From: Ectopseudomonas composti
GTDB taxonomy: Bacteria; Pseudomonadota; Gammaproteobacteria; Pseudomonadales; Pseudomonadaceae
Direction: 5' to 3'
Assembly (NCBI RefSeq): GCF_900115475.1
Contig: NZ_FOWP01000011.1
Location: 1-64,000 of the forward strand
Length of the DNA: 64,000 nucleotides
Part shown: positions 49,700 through 59,860 of the stretch, piece by piece
Position numbering within the stretch: the first letter of the stretch is position 1
Layout: each line of letters starts with the position of its first letter
The notes under the pieces: model-generated
Databases searched by the model: none
The model's input: the letters and a program-made list of their open reading frames with translations, nothing else
Told to the model about the DNA's origin: nothing
Program-made: the position numbers and the translations under genes

Positions 49700-49727
49700 G
49701 CGCCATAGCCCGAAAGGCTATGGCGCT
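49700..49727. terminator. Strong hairpin GCGCCATAGCC/GGCTATGGCGC
   Basis: An 11-bp perfect stem with a 5-base loop is followed on the plus strand by TTTG. It lies between the NYN remnant and the SulP gene and probably ends transcripts. The 160 bases from here to 49890 contain no supported gene. Confidence 0.65.
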
Positions 49728-49890
49728 TTGCGTTGAATCAGTCGTTGTGGCTGCTCAGTTGCCAGCCGCCTTTGCCGTCTAGGTCGAGCTGATGGCTATG
49801 GAGGCCGCCGCCAGGCGCTCAGGCGTGTGCCGGCGCAGGACGTTGCGCTCGCCTGCTGTATCCGTGCTGTTCTTCGCTCAGCTCTTACGC

Positions 49891-51402
49891 TCAGGCCAGC
49901 GCCGTGCGCTGCCTACCTTCCACGCGACGCTTCAACGCCGCGCCCTCGACGATCTCCAGCCCGCCGCCCTGGGCGCGGGCGGAGCGGCCCCAGTCTTCCA
50001 GCAGTTCCATGCAGGCGTGGTCGATATAGCTGACCCGCGCCAGGCTCAGATGCAGGCGTGTGCCCGGTTCGACGCTGGCCAGCAGCTTGGCCAGTTGTGG
50101 CACACGGAGGAAGGTGGCGGCGCCGCTCATACGCAGTTCGGCGCTGTTCGGGCCGGTGGGTACCAGCTTCACGCGCAGGCGCGAGGCGCTCCAGACCAGT
50201 TTCAGCAGCGTCAGGCCGAAGCCCACCAGCACGCCGGTCAGCAGGTCGGTGAAGACGATGCACAGCGCCGTGGCGGCGTAGATGAACACCGGGGCACGGC
50301 CGTACTGGCCGAGGTTGCGCATGGCCTTGGGGTCGACCAGTTTGCAGCCGGTGTACACCAGCACCGCGCCGAGGCTGGCGACGGGAATGCTCTGCAGTAC
50401 GACCGGCAGCAGAGCGACCAGGGCCAGTAGCCAGGCGCCGTGGAGGATGGTCGAGGCGCGGCCGCGAGCGCCGGCCTGGACGTTGGCCGAGCTGCGTACG
50501 ATCACACCGGTCATCGGCAGGGCGCCGACTGCGCCGCAGAGTATGTTGCCGATGCCCTGAGCCGACAGCTCACGGTTGAACCGCGCGCGCGGGCCATCGT
50601 GCATGCGGTCGACGGCGGCGGCGGAGAGCAAGGTCTCGGCGCTGGCGATAAAGGCCAGCGCCAATGCTGCAATCAGCAGTTGTGGGTCGGCCAGGCTGGC
50701 CAGGCCTTGCGGGGTGATCCAATCAATGGCATCGCCGAGGTTGGCCGGCAGTTCGACGCGCTTGACCGGCAACGTGAGCCACAGGCTGGCCAGGGTAGCG
50801 AGCGTTACGCCGACCAGGGCTCCGGGCAGAAAGCGCAGCGGCGCCGGTCGAAAGCGCTCCCATAACCAGATGCTGGCAATGGTGCCGAGGCCTACTGTGC
50901 CGGCGATCATGGCATTGCTGCCGAGCAGGCTCAGCGCATCACGCACGGCACCGGGGAAGGCCAGCAGGTTGTCCAGGCCTGATGCCTGAGGCGACGCATC
51001 GATCATCACGTGTATCTGCGACAGCACGATGAGGATGCCGATGCCGGCGAGCATGCCGTAGACCACCGCCGGTGCGGTGACGCGAAACCAGCCGCCCAGG
51101 CGCAGACTGCCGGCGACCAGCTGAATCAGGCCGGCTAGCAGTAGAACCGGGCCGAGCGCGGCCATGCCATGGGTGCGTACCAGTTCGAATACCAGCACAG
51201 CGAGGCCGGCTGCGGGGCCGCTCACCTGCAGTGGCGCACCGGCGATGAAGCCAACCACCAGGCCACCGATGATACCGGTGATCAGCCCCTTGGCCGGCGG
51301 CATGCCGGAGGCGATGGCGATGCCCATGCACAGCGGCAGGGCGACGAGAAAAACCACCACGGACGCCAGCGCGTCCCGTGGCAGTGTGCGAAATACATTC
51401 AT
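49891..51402 (-). CDS. SulP-family anion transporter (probable bicarbonate or sulphate carrier)
   Basis: This is a 503-residue membrane protein of the SulP/SLC26 family: about 10-12 membrane helices beginning with DALASVVVFLVALPLCMGIA, the signature FIAGAPLQVSGPAAGLAVLV, and a C-terminal STAS-like cytoplasmic domain (about residues 400-495). AAGGAG precedes the ATG. It sits 84 bases downstream of a carbonic anhydrase gene on the same strand; that association suggests bicarbonate uptake or export coupled to CO2 hydration, as in other SulP-CA pairs. The transported ion is inferred. Confidence 0.9.
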   Translation of the reverse strand: MNVFRTLPRDALASVVVFLVALPLCMGIAIASGMPPAKGLITGIIGGLVVGFIAGAPLQVSGPAAGLAVLVFELVRTHGMAALGPVLLLAGLIQLVAGSLRLGGWFRVTAPAVVYGMLAGIGILIVLSQIHVMIDASPQASGLDNLLAFPGAVRDALSLLGSNAMIAGTVGLGTIASIWLWERFRPAPLRFLPGALVGVTLATLASLWLTLPVKRVELPANLGDAIDWITPQGLASLADPQLLIAALALAFIASAETLLSAAAVDRMHDGPRARFNRELSAQGIGNILCGAVGALPMTGVIVRSSANVQAGARGRASTILHGAWLLALVALLPVVLQSIPVASLGAVLVYTGCKLVDPKAMRNLGQYGRAPVFIYAATALCIVFTDLLTGVLVGFGLTLLKLVWSASRLRVKLVPTGPNSAELRMSGAATFLRVPQLAKLLASVEPGTRLHLSLARVSYIDHACMELLEDWGRSARAQGGGLEIVEGAALKRRVEGRQRTALA

Positions 51403-51486
51403 GGGGGAATCTCCTTACCCATCCCGTGGGCAAAAGCAGCCCGTGCTCGCGCCATCAGTCGGCGCAAGCTCGGGGTGCGAGTTGGC

Positions 51487-52218
51487 TCAGGCGCTGGCGT
51501 AGCGCGGTTGCGGGGTGGCGCAGGGCTGCTCGTCGCCGTCGAGCGCGAGGAAGTTGCCAGAGGCAGCGTCGTAGGCGCGGATGCCACCACTGTCGATGTC
51601 GTAGACCCAGCCGTGGATCTGCAACTGGCCGCTGGCCAGGCGGGCGGCGACGGAGGGATGAGTGCGTAGGTGGTCGAGCTGGGCCACCACGTTCTCTTCG
51701 GTCAGCACGCCGAGGGTTTCATGGGCGCTGCCGCAGTTGCAGTTGTCTGCCACCACGCTGCGCGCCACCTCGGCATGGCGCAGCCAGGCGCGCACGGTGG
51801 GCATGCCATCGAGGCTGGCCGGGTTGAGCACGGCCTTCATCGCACCACAGTCGGAATGGCCGCAGACGATGATGTGTTGCACGCCGAGTGCCAGTACGGC
51901 GTATTCGATGGCCGTGGAGACACCGCCATTCATCTGGCCGTAAGGCGGTACCACGTTACCCACGTTGCGGGTGACGAACAGGGTGCCGGGGTCGCTCTGG
52001 GTGATCAGCTCCGGCACGATGCGCGAATCGGCGCAGGTGATGAACATCGCGCTGGGCGCTTGCGCCGAGGCCAGACGCTTGAACAGCGCCTGTTGCTGTG
52101 GGTAGACCTCCTGGCGGAAACGCCGAAACCCCTGCAGCAGTTGTTGCAGCGCGGCCTGGGCGTTGCCCTTGGCTACGGGGCGCAGGGTATTGTCGGTTCG
52201 GGAAGCGGTTGAGTTCAT
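51487..52218 (-). CDS. Beta-class carbonic anhydrase
   Basis: This 243-residue zinc enzyme interconverts CO2 and bicarbonate. The start at 52218 follows AGGAGA by seven bases; an ATG 24 codons earlier is ignored. Zinc ligands and catalytic dyad are in ITCADSR (Cys, Asp-Arg) and CGHSDCGAM (His, Cys). It is co-oriented with the SulP transporter gene and probably in an operon with it. The 290 bases upstream hold no gene. Confidence 0.93.
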   Translation of the reverse strand: MNSTASRTDNTLRPVAKGNAQAALQQLLQGFRRFRQEVYPQQQALFKRLASAQAPSAMFITCADSRIVPELITQSDPGTLFVTRNVGNVVPPYGQMNGGVSTAIEYAVLALGVQHIIVCGHSDCGAMKAVLNPASLDGMPTVRAWLRHAEVARSVVADNCNCGSAHETLGVLTEENVVAQLDHLRTHPSVAARLASGQLQIHGWVYDIDSGGIRAYDAASGNFLALDGDEQPCATPQPRYASA

Positions 52219-52508
52219 CGTTGCATCTCCTGTGATGTTCATCGGTGACGTTCTCGACTGCCAGCCAAACGCCTGTGACCAGTTGGTCACTTCCAGGGCA
52301 ACGATAAAGATTCTTACTTAATCAAAACTGAACGAGAGGCTCTAAAACGCCACTATGCGGGACAGGGATTTGGCCTTTGTGGCCTCAGGCATGCGCGGGT
52401 AATTGGGGGGGAGGAGCATGCGCGCGTATCAGCGCCAAGAGGCAGCGCCTGGCGGGCCAACTGCTGATGCAGGTCAGCCCGCTTGGCGAGGTATGACGCG
52501 GGTGAGGC

Positions 52509-52745
52509 TCAGTGCTCGCCCTTCATCGCGCCGCTGAGGCCGAACATCAGCACCAGCAGGTTGGCGTCCGGTTTGCTCTCTGGCTGCACCTGCTTGCGCA
52601 AAGGCGCGACGGGGCAGGGCTCTACGGCTGAGCACGCATGCGCTTCCAGTACACGTGGGCCAGGCTCTTGCCAGGCTGCAGCTGCAATCGCCGTTACGCT
52701 GAGAGCGAGGCCAAGGAACAAACCTCGTGCTATTTCTAATTTCAT
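52509..52745 (-). CDS. Small secreted hypothetical protein (78 aa)
   Basis: This 78-residue product starts at 52745, where AGGGG lies upstream. It has a signal peptide (LFLGLALSVTAIAAAAW), a short mature part with two cysteines (HACSAVEPCPVAP) and a hydrophobic tail (LLVLMFGLSGAMKGEH). I recognise no family. It is isolated between the carbonic anhydrase and InaA-like genes. Codon use is ordinary for the region. The evidence for a real gene is the ribosome site plus the signal peptide. Confidence 0.6.
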   Translation of the reverse strand: MKLEIARGLFLGLALSVTAIAAAAWQEPGPRVLEAHACSAVEPCPVAPLRKQVQPESKPDANLLVLMFGLSGAMKGEH

Positions 52746-53102
52746 TTTGCTAACCCCTTGAAAGCGCTGCCAAACGCTGTTCGCTAAACCTAGATCACCC
52801 ATTGCCTTGTCGTCGTCTCATGCGACGAACGGTCTTAGCGTGTAGCTGGCATCAGCCGGGGCTGTGCTGGGACTCGGGCCTTGTCGGTTGGTTCAACAAT
52901 GGTGCGGGTAACGTCTTAACGTAACCTTAGGTGCCGGTTACGGCGCCTTGTAACAGCCGGCCCTGGCAGTTGCAGTCGCCTGCAGCTTTTCGTGCTACCT
53001 GGCGTAAAGGTGCGAGGTAGAGCCACTTCCTGGTGGGGGTAAAGCGGGCGGAGCGAGATGTTGCGGGTACAAACTGCCAGCCCTGAACTGGCAGCCGTTG
53101 AT
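52746..53102. other. Gene-free stretch
   Basis: About 357 bases with no credible gene, repeat or terminator that I can support. Confidence 0.5.
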
Positions 53103-53807
53103 TCAGGCAATAGCTGTGCCGAGACCTTTGGCGCCATCGGCGAATATCTGGCGATAGCTCTGCAGCAGTTGCTGCCAGTCGGCGTCTGACCAGGGGCTGT
53201 GACGGCGTAGCTGAGGCAGGTCGTGCTGAGCTGCCTGGACACGGGTCAGGCGGCGACGGCTTTTCTCCAGATCCAGCAGGGCCACCTGCGGCGTCTCGCC
53301 GTCAATGCGCACGAAGATATGTTTGGCGTACAGGCAGCCGTGCTGCCAGCGGCCCAGATGCATGCGCGCCAGGGTCGCGCCGACAAGGTGCAGCAACTGG
53401 GCGTGCACGGCTTCGCCGCAGGCCTCACGGCCGCCCTGGGCATACCAGAGTTCGATGTTCTCGAAGCCTTCCAGAGCCTCGGTCACCAGCAGGCCGCGCC
53501 AGCCCTGCTGCTGGTCATAATCCACACCGCAGTAAATCAGGCGCGGGACCATGACGCCGAGGGACGGCAGAGCCTGCAGGGCTTTGCGTTCGCGCAGTAC
53601 GGTAGGCCTTCCGTGCGGGTGCAGGAGGCTGCGATAGATATGGCCGATCTGTTTCTTGGCGTAGAGCACACCGGTTTCATCCAGCAGGCGCTGTACGCCG
53701 CTTTCACCACCGCGACGGACATTGGGCTCTTCGACCCAGTCGCCTTGCTGTTGCCACCAGTGTTGGAATGCCTGCTGAGGGATTTCGCTCGTGCTGCAAA
53801 GGGCCAT
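53103..53807 (-). CDS. inaA: InaA-type lipopolysaccharide kinase-like protein
   Basis: This 234-residue cytosolic protein belongs to the Kdo/LPS-kinase-like (protein-kinase-fold) InaA group. The frame has the Lys-bearing strand VLYAKKQIGH, the catalytic-loop form RWQHGCLYAKHIFVR (kinase HGxLxxKN variant) and the metal Asp in ALLDLEKSRRR. The ATG at 53807 is the first of a clean frame. InaA homologues in pseudomonads respond to acid or weak acids and may phosphorylate an LPS heptose or small molecule. The assignment rests on motif pattern; the substrate is open. It is on its own, upstream of nothing and followed by the gene-free stretch. Confidence 0.83.
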   Translation of the reverse strand: MALCSTSEIPQQAFQHWWQQQGDWVEEPNVRRGGESGVQRLLDETGVLYAKKQIGHIYRSLLHPHGRPTVLRERKALQALPSLGVMVPRLIYCGVDYDQQQGWRGLLVTEALEGFENIELWYAQGGREACGEAVHAQLLHLVGATLARMHLGRWQHGCLYAKHIFVRIDGETPQVALLDLEKSRRRLTRVQAAQHDLPQLRRHSPWSDADWQQLLQSYRQIFADGAKGLGTAIA

Positions 53808-54035
53808 GTTGTTGTTCTTCTATTGGTGGATTGCGCAGCACTCGTCTCGTGAACGGGTACTACTTCGTTCAGGGTTGTAACGAAACATAAGCAAACAACG
53901 TTCCTGAGTCCACAGGCAATGTGCTTGGATTTTCCGAGTGGTAGTGGTTTTTCGTGGGCATAGAAAATGCCCGGGAGAATTTTTAACGACGCGCAGCGAC
54001 GGTCTTTTGGGCGCCCGTCATGAATGGCAGGCCAT

Positions 54036-54066
54036 AAAAAACCCCGCGACTGGCGCGGGGTTCTTT
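54036..54066 (-). terminator. Terminator of the groESL operon
   Basis: On the minus strand a GC stem (CCCCGCG/CGCGGGG, 54042-54060) is followed by TTTTT, 24 bases beyond the groEL stop. Confidence 0.85.
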
Positions 54067-54089
54067 GTGCTGCGTGGGAGCCGGTCGGC

Positions 54090-55736
<1,647 letters not shown>

Positions 55737-55784
55737 GTTCTTGTTTCCTCAATTCTTTGACGATTAACGGGAAATCGTGGGTGA

Positions 55785-56078
55785 TCAGGCTTCGACGACG
55801 GCGAGGATTTCGCTTTCGCCCATGACCAGCAGGTCTTCACCGTCAACCTTGACGGTGTTGCTGCCGGAGTAGGGGCCGAATACCACTTTGTCACCGACCT
55901 TCACAGCCAGCGCACGGACTTCGCCATTGTCCAGAACCTTACCGGTACCGACGGCAACGACTTCACCTTGGTTCGGCTTCTCGGCGGCCGAACCCGGCAG
56001 CACGATGCCGCCAGCGGTTTTGGTCTCTTCTTCGCTGCGACGGATCACGACGCGGTCATGCAGAGGACGAAGCTTCAT
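55785..56078 (-). CDS. groES: Co-chaperonin GroES (10 kDa)
   Basis: This 97-residue heptameric lid of the GroEL chamber begins MKLRPLHDRVVIRRSEEE; the mobile loop (about residues 17-33) contains KTAGGIVLPGSA. TAGGAGAG lies upstream of the ATG. It is the first gene of the groESL operon. The 319 bases upstream carry a candidate sigma-32 promoter and a REP pair. Confidence 0.97.
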   Translation of the reverse strand: MKLRPLHDRVVIRRSEEETKTAGGIVLPGSAAEKPNQGEVVAVGTGKVLDNGEVRALAVKVGDKVVFGPYSGSNTVKVDGEDLLVMGESEILAVVEA

Positions 56079-56229
56079 TGTCGATCTCTCCTAACAATTT
56101 AATGGGCAACTTGCCGACTCTTGTGTGGTCGGCGGGTTTGTAAAATCCGGCGAGGCCGGGCGCGGCACGCTGAGCGCACCGCGAAAGTTGGACTGCCTCG
56201 GTGGGCAGGCACCTTGCGGTGACTGCTAC

Positions 56230-56255
56230 ATGTGGGCGGGCAAGGGCATTTCAAG
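56230..56255 (-). promoter_or_regulatory. Candidate sigma-32 (heat-shock) promoter of groESL
   Basis: On the minus strand CTTGAA (56255-56250) and CCCACAT (56236-56230) are separated by 13 bases, close to the consensus CTTGAA-N11-15-CCCATnT. It lies about 150 bases upstream of groES, leaving a leader of roughly 140 bases. Confidence 0.6.
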
Positions 56256-56321
56256 GGGCGGGGGTGAAATTTTTTGTGCGGCAGAGGGGCGCTTGCGGCA
56301 AGTACCAGAGCCTGCTGGCCC

Positions 56322-56387
56322 TACGTAGGCGCCGGCTCGCCAGCGATCAGTCAGAGAGGGATCGCCGGCAAACTAGCTCCTACAGTT
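56322..56387. repeat. REP pair, GCCGGC subtype
   Basis: An inverted pair of a REP variant (GTAGGCGCCGGCTCGCCAGCGA, then GATCGCCGGCAAACTAGCTC) lies between groES and fxsA. It differs from the GCGGCTTCAGCC subtype in the rest of the window. Confidence 0.75.
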
Positions 56388-56397
56388 GCGGTATGGA

Positions 56398-56847
56398 TCA
56401 GTCGCGACGCTCGTACTCGCCTTCGAGCACATTGGGTCGAGTCTGCCCGGAGCGAGCGGCCTGGTCGTCGAAGAAGGCGCGCTGACGCAGGGCCTGCTCC
56501 TCGGCGCGGCGGCGAATCTTGCCGACCAGCAGGCGACGAGTAAAGGGAATCAGGCAGAGCACGCCGAAGATGTCGCTGATGAAACCCGGCAGCAGCAGCA
56601 GGCCACCACCGACTGCAATCAGTAAGCCTTCGAGCATTTCCTGTTCGGGTAGCTCACCTCGCGACAGTTTTTCACGCGCGCGCCAGGCCGTGGCCACCCC
56701 GGCGACGCGCAGCAGGACGCTGCCAAGAATCGCGGTGCCGATGATCAGTAGCAGAGTAGGCAGCACGCCAATGGCGCTGCCGACCTTGATCAGCAAGGCC
56801 AGCTCGATGATCGGGAACAGCAGGAAGAGAAACAGAAACGCGCGCAT
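56398..56847 (-). CDS. fxsA: FxsA family membrane protein
   Basis: This 149-residue FxsA-family inner-membrane protein was first noted as alleviating F-exclusion of phage T7 in E. coli. Starting at 56847, the hydrophobic segments are at about residues 4-45 and 75-98 (AVGGGLLLLPGFISDIFGVL). The basic/acidic cytosolic tail (RRAEEQALRQRAFFDDQAARSG) follows. It is adjacent to groESL, as in other pseudomonads. The ribosome site is weak, so an earlier start is possible but would add a non-membrane stretch. Confidence 0.9.
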   Translation of the reverse strand: MRAFLFLFLLFPIIELALLIKVGSAIGVLPTLLLIIGTAILGSVLLRVAGVATAWRAREKLSRGELPEQEMLEGLLIAVGGGLLLLPGFISDIFGVLCLIPFTRRLLVGKIRRRAEEQALRQRAFFDDQAARSGQTRPNVLEGEYERRD

Positions 56848-56912
56848 TTTCAGAGGGTCCTTGGCGGAAGTGGACTTCCAGTAGGAGTTAAGTATGGGGT
56901 CGTGGCCTGAAT

Positions 56913-57647
56913 TCAAGCTGAAGGAGCGCCGCTGGTCGGCCAACTCTCGGCGCGAGCCAGCGTGACCAGGGCTTCACGCACCTGTCCCGGGTTGTTGCAG
57001 GATGTTGGAAAGGCCAGCCAGTGCAGGCTCTGGCCAATGCGCAGGTGGAAACCTTCAGTGTCGATAGCGGCCATCTGCGCTGGCTCATGCCGAGGTAGGT
57101 CGGCCAGTTCGACGTAGTGGGCGATGGCCTTGGCATGGTCTTCGTTCATGTGCTCGACCATGCTTGCTTCGCTGCCGTCCGTCGCAAAGGGGTTGGCCAG
57201 GGCGACCTGGTCGAGCCAGTGAATGGCACCGAAGCCGCCGATGAAGCGCCAGCGTACCGGCTCCAGCCGCCAGAAATCGAAATCATGCGCCCGATGGTAG
57301 TCGCGCGACTGGGGGAAAAAGCGGTAATAACGCTGTGCGGCCGCTTCTATTTCATTTTCGTCACGCAATTGTCGTGCTTCGGCGAGCATTGTGAGGCGGC
57401 CGACCGCCTGCACATCCTCTGCGCCACGTTCGCCGACCAGAAGCGAGCATTTGGCGTCCTGCCCGAGATTATGGGTGTGCTGGGCGATGCGGCTGATCAG
57501 GATCAGCGGCCGGCCCTCGGCGTCCAGGCAGTAGGGCACCACCGATCCGAAAGGGAAACCCGGTATGGCCTTGGAGTGGGTGCTGAGCACTCCACGGTAT
57601 TCCTTGAGCAGCAATTCTCGTGCATGCTTGCCGGCTTTCACGCTCAC
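56913..57647 (-). CDS. HugZ-family heme-utilisation/pyridoxamine oxidase-like protein
   Basis: This 244-residue protein joins an N-terminal split-barrel flavin-like domain (RGVLSTHSKAIPGFPFGS, SLLVGERGAEDVQAVGRLT) to a C-terminal DUF2470 domain (VEHMNEDHAKAIAHYVE). This arrangement is that of HugZ/HutZ heme-degrading proteins and pyridoxamine 5'-phosphate oxidase relatives. A GTG at 57647 with GAGGAG seven bases upstream is the likely start; an ATG 17 codons upstream lacks a site. The heme role comes from the family name, as no heme-uptake gene is nearby. It is adjacent to fxsA and an SDR gene in P. aeruginosa-like order. Confidence 0.85.
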   Translation of the reverse strand: MSVKAGKHARELLLKEYRGVLSTHSKAIPGFPFGSVVPYCLDAEGRPLILISRIAQHTHNLGQDAKCSLLVGERGAEDVQAVGRLTMLAEARQLRDENEIEAAAQRYYRFFPQSRDYHRAHDFDFWRLEPVRWRFIGGFGAIHWLDQVALANPFATDGSEASMVEHMNEDHAKAIAHYVELADLPRHEPAQMAAIDTEGFHLRIGQSLHWLAFPTSCNNPGQVREALVTLARAESWPTSGAPSA

Positions 57648-57755
57648 CTTATGACTCCTCGCAGAAGATCCGTCATAAACGGACAGACGCCCTAGCATAG
57701 CGGTTAGCGGGCATCAGCGGGGTCGGTAAATGCTGCACCTTGAGGGGATAAAGCG

Positions 57756-58514
57756 ATGCAACTGAAAGACAAAGTCATCATCATCACTGGCGGTTGCCAG
57801 GGACTGGGCCGCGCCATGGGTGAGTACCTGGCGGCCAAGGGCGCCAAGCTGGCGCTGGTCGATCTGAACGCGGAAAAACTCGACGAAGCCGTGGCTGCCT
57901 GCAAGGCGGCAGGTGGCGACGCTCGTGCCTACCTGTGCAACGTCGCCGATGAAGAGCAGGTGACCCATATGGTCGCCCAGGTGGCCGATGACTTCGGTGC
58001 CATCAACGGCCTGGTCAACAACGCCGGCATCCTGCGCGACGGCCTGACCATCAAGGTCAAGGATGGCGAGATGACCAAGATGAGCCTGGCGCAGTGGCAG
58101 GCGGTGATCGACGTCAACCTGACTGGCGTGTTCCTCTGCACCCGTGAAGTGGCGGCGAAGATGATCGAGCTGAAGAACGAAGGCGCGATCATCAACATCT
58201 CCTCGATTTCGCGTGCCGGCAACATGGGCCAGGCCAACTACTCCGCAGCCAAGGCTGGCGTCGCTGCCGACACCGTGGTCTGGGCCAAGGAGTTGGCGCG
58301 CTATGGCATTCGTGTGGCGGGCGTGGCGCCGGGTTTCATCGAAACCGACATGGTCGCCAGCATGAAGCCGGAAGCGCTGGAGAAGATGACCTCGGGTATT
58401 CCGCTCAAGCGCCTGGGCAAGCCGGCCGAGATCGCGCACTCGGTGGCCTATATCCTGGAAAACGACTACTACACCGGTCGTGTCCTGGAGCTCGACGGCG
58501 GTCTGCGCCTGTAA
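57756..58514 (+). CDS. Short-chain dehydrogenase/reductase (FabG-like)
   Basis: This 252-residue classical SDR has TGGCQGLGRAMG as nucleotide motif, NNAGILRDG, the catalytic Ser in NISSISRAG and Tyr-Ser-Ala-Ala-Lys (YSAAKAGV). GGGGAT precedes the ATG by six bases. It resembles 3-oxoacyl-ACP reductases, but the true substrate is unknown. It is divergent from the HugZ-like gene and ends in a strong terminator. In P. aeruginosa a gene of this type sits in the same place beside groESL (from memory). Confidence 0.9.
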   Translation: MQLKDKVIIITGGCQGLGRAMGEYLAAKGAKLALVDLNAEKLDEAVAACKAAGGDARAYLCNVADEEQVTHMVAQVADDFGAINGLVNNAGILRDGLTIKVKDGEMTKMSLAQWQAVIDVNLTGVFLCTREVAAKMIELKNEGAIINISSISRAGNMGQANYSAAKAGVAADTVVWAKELARYGIRVAGVAPGFIETDMVASMKPEALEKMTSGIPLKRLGKPAEIAHSVAYILENDYYTGRVLELDGGLRL

Positions 58515-58531
58515 TCCGCGAGGCCTGAACG

Positions 58532-58563
58532 AAAAACGCCCCGGCTGGTTCGGGGCGTTTTTG
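58532..58563. terminator. Bidirectional terminator after the SDR gene
   Basis: The stem AAAACGCCCCG / CGGGGCGTTTT with a GCTGGTT-type loop lies 18 bases past the stop and ends in TTTTT. Confidence 0.88.
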
Positions 58564-58617
58564 TGTCTGGCAGGTTGCGCGCGGCGTGCCTTGCGGTCAG
58601 CGTTCTGGCTTGCTTCT

Positions 58618-58638
58618 GTAGGGTGCGCTGTGCGCACC
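58618..58638. repeat. GTAGGGTGCGC/GCGCACC short palindromic repeat
   Basis: The fourth copy, between the terminator and the 3' end of ispB. Confidence 0.75.
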
Positions 58639-58645
58639 GCTGCTC

Positions 58646-59614
58646 TTAGTGCGTACGAGCGACGGCGAAACGGCTCAGCTCGACCAGCGCATCGCGATAC
58701 TCACCGGCCGGCAGCACTTCCAGGCAGGCAATGGCGCGTTCGGCGTAGTCGCGCGCGAGTTGCGCGGTGTAATCCAGCGCACCGGCGGCATCCACGGCAG
58801 CGCGGATGCTTTCCAGGTCTTCGATGCCGCCTTTCTGAATCGCGCGGCGCACCAGAGCGGCCTGCTCCTCGGTGCCTTCGCGCATGGTGTAGATCAGTGG
58901 CAGGGTCGGCTTGCCCTCGGCCAGATCATCACCGACGTTCTTGCCCAGTTCGGTCGCATCGCCCTTGTAGTCGAGCAGGTCATCGACCAGTTGGAAGGCG
59001 ATGCCCAGGTGGTCACCAAAGGTGCACAAGGCTTCGCGCTGCGTCTCGTTGGCTTCGGCCAAGGCGGCAGCAGCGTGAGTAGAGGCCTCGAACAGCATCG
59101 CGGTCTTGCCACGGATGACCTCCATGTAGGTCTCTTCCGTGGTGCTGGCATCGCGCACCTTGGACAGTTGCAGCACTTCGCCTTCTGCAATCACGCGGGT
59201 GGCGTTGGAGAGAATCTTCATCACCGGCATGGAGCCGAGCTCGACCATCATTTCGAACGAGCGTGAATAAAGGAAGTCGCCTACCAGCACGCTCGGCGCA
59301 TTGCCCCATTGGGCGTTGGCGGTGCTGCGGCCGCGGCGCATGTCGGACATGTCGACCACGTCGTCATGCAGCAGGGTCGCGGTATGCAGGAATTCGATGG
59401 TGGCGGCCAGCAGGCGCAGGTCGTCGGCCTGATAACCCAACGCTCGACCGCTGAGCAGTACCAGTAGCGGGCGCAGGCGCTTGCCACCAGCGGAGATGAT
59501 ATAGTCGCCGATCTTTTCCACCAGCGGCACGCGGGAAACCACCTGTTGGCGAATGATGCCATCGACGGCGGTGAAATCGTCCGCTACCACGCGGTAGAAA
59601 GCCTGGGGTTGCAT
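58646..59614 (-). CDS. ispB: Octaprenyl (polyprenyl) diphosphate synthase
   Basis: This 322-residue trans-prenyltransferase extends farnesyl diphosphate to the octa- or nonaprenyl side chain of ubiquinone. The first aspartate-rich motif is DDVVD (Asp84-Asp88), and the second is DDLLD (Asp211-Asp215), with GGKRLRP at residues 43-49. It is divergent from rplU with a 246-base control region, the arrangement known for gamma-proteobacteria. In Pseudomonas the product is expected to make ubiquinone-9, so solanesyl may be the true chain length; this cannot be read directly. Confidence 0.95.
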   Translation of the reverse strand: MQPQAFYRVVADDFTAVDGIIRQQVVSRVPLVEKIGDYIISAGGKRLRPLLVLLSGRALGYQADDLRLLAATIEFLHTATLLHDDVVDMSDMRRGRSTANAQWGNAPSVLVGDFLYSRSFEMMVELGSMPVMKILSNATRVIAEGEVLQLSKVRDASTTEETYMEVIRGKTAMLFEASTHAAAALAEANETQREALCTFGDHLGIAFQLVDDLLDYKGDATELGKNVGDDLAEGKPTLPLIYTMREGTEEQAALVRRAIQKGGIEDLESIRAAVDAAGALDYTAQLARDYAERAIACLEVLPAGEYRDALVELSRFAVARTH

Positions 59615-59693
59615 CGGCGACTGGTGCTCCTTTGAGGTTGCGCGGCATGCTAGGTGGCGGGGTAGGGGCTGTCAAGGTAAGCACTGGCGGCCC

Positions 59694-59722
59694 TTGCGTA
59701 GCGTTCGGTGCTTGCGTACAAT
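59694..59722 (+). promoter_or_regulatory. Sigma-70 promoter of rplU-rpmA
   Basis: TTGCGT (59694-59699) and TACAAT (59717-59722) are 17 bases apart, facing rplU, and leave a leader of about 130 bases. Confidence 0.75.
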
Positions 59723-59860
59723 CGCGCACCCTGAACTTCCCCCTGGGTATTTCCCTGCCTTACGCAATTGCAAGGGTGTCACTTCCGGCCCCGAGCAGCC
59801 ATGCCAGCCAATAACGACTTTTCTAAAGCGCTGGGTGAGCAGGATTAACGGAGATTTACC

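Noticed and set aside
49738..49806. Possible C-terminal gene remnant on the minus strand (reads GLHSHQLDLDGKGGWQLSSHND)
   Set aside because: It is too short, other frames are equally open, and no family is recognised, so it cannot be supported.
56085..56105. A CCCATTA motif directly upstream of groES as the heat-shock -10 box
   Set aside because: No CTTGAA-like -35 element lies at the right distance, and it is too close to the ribosome site. The pair at 56230-56255 is better.
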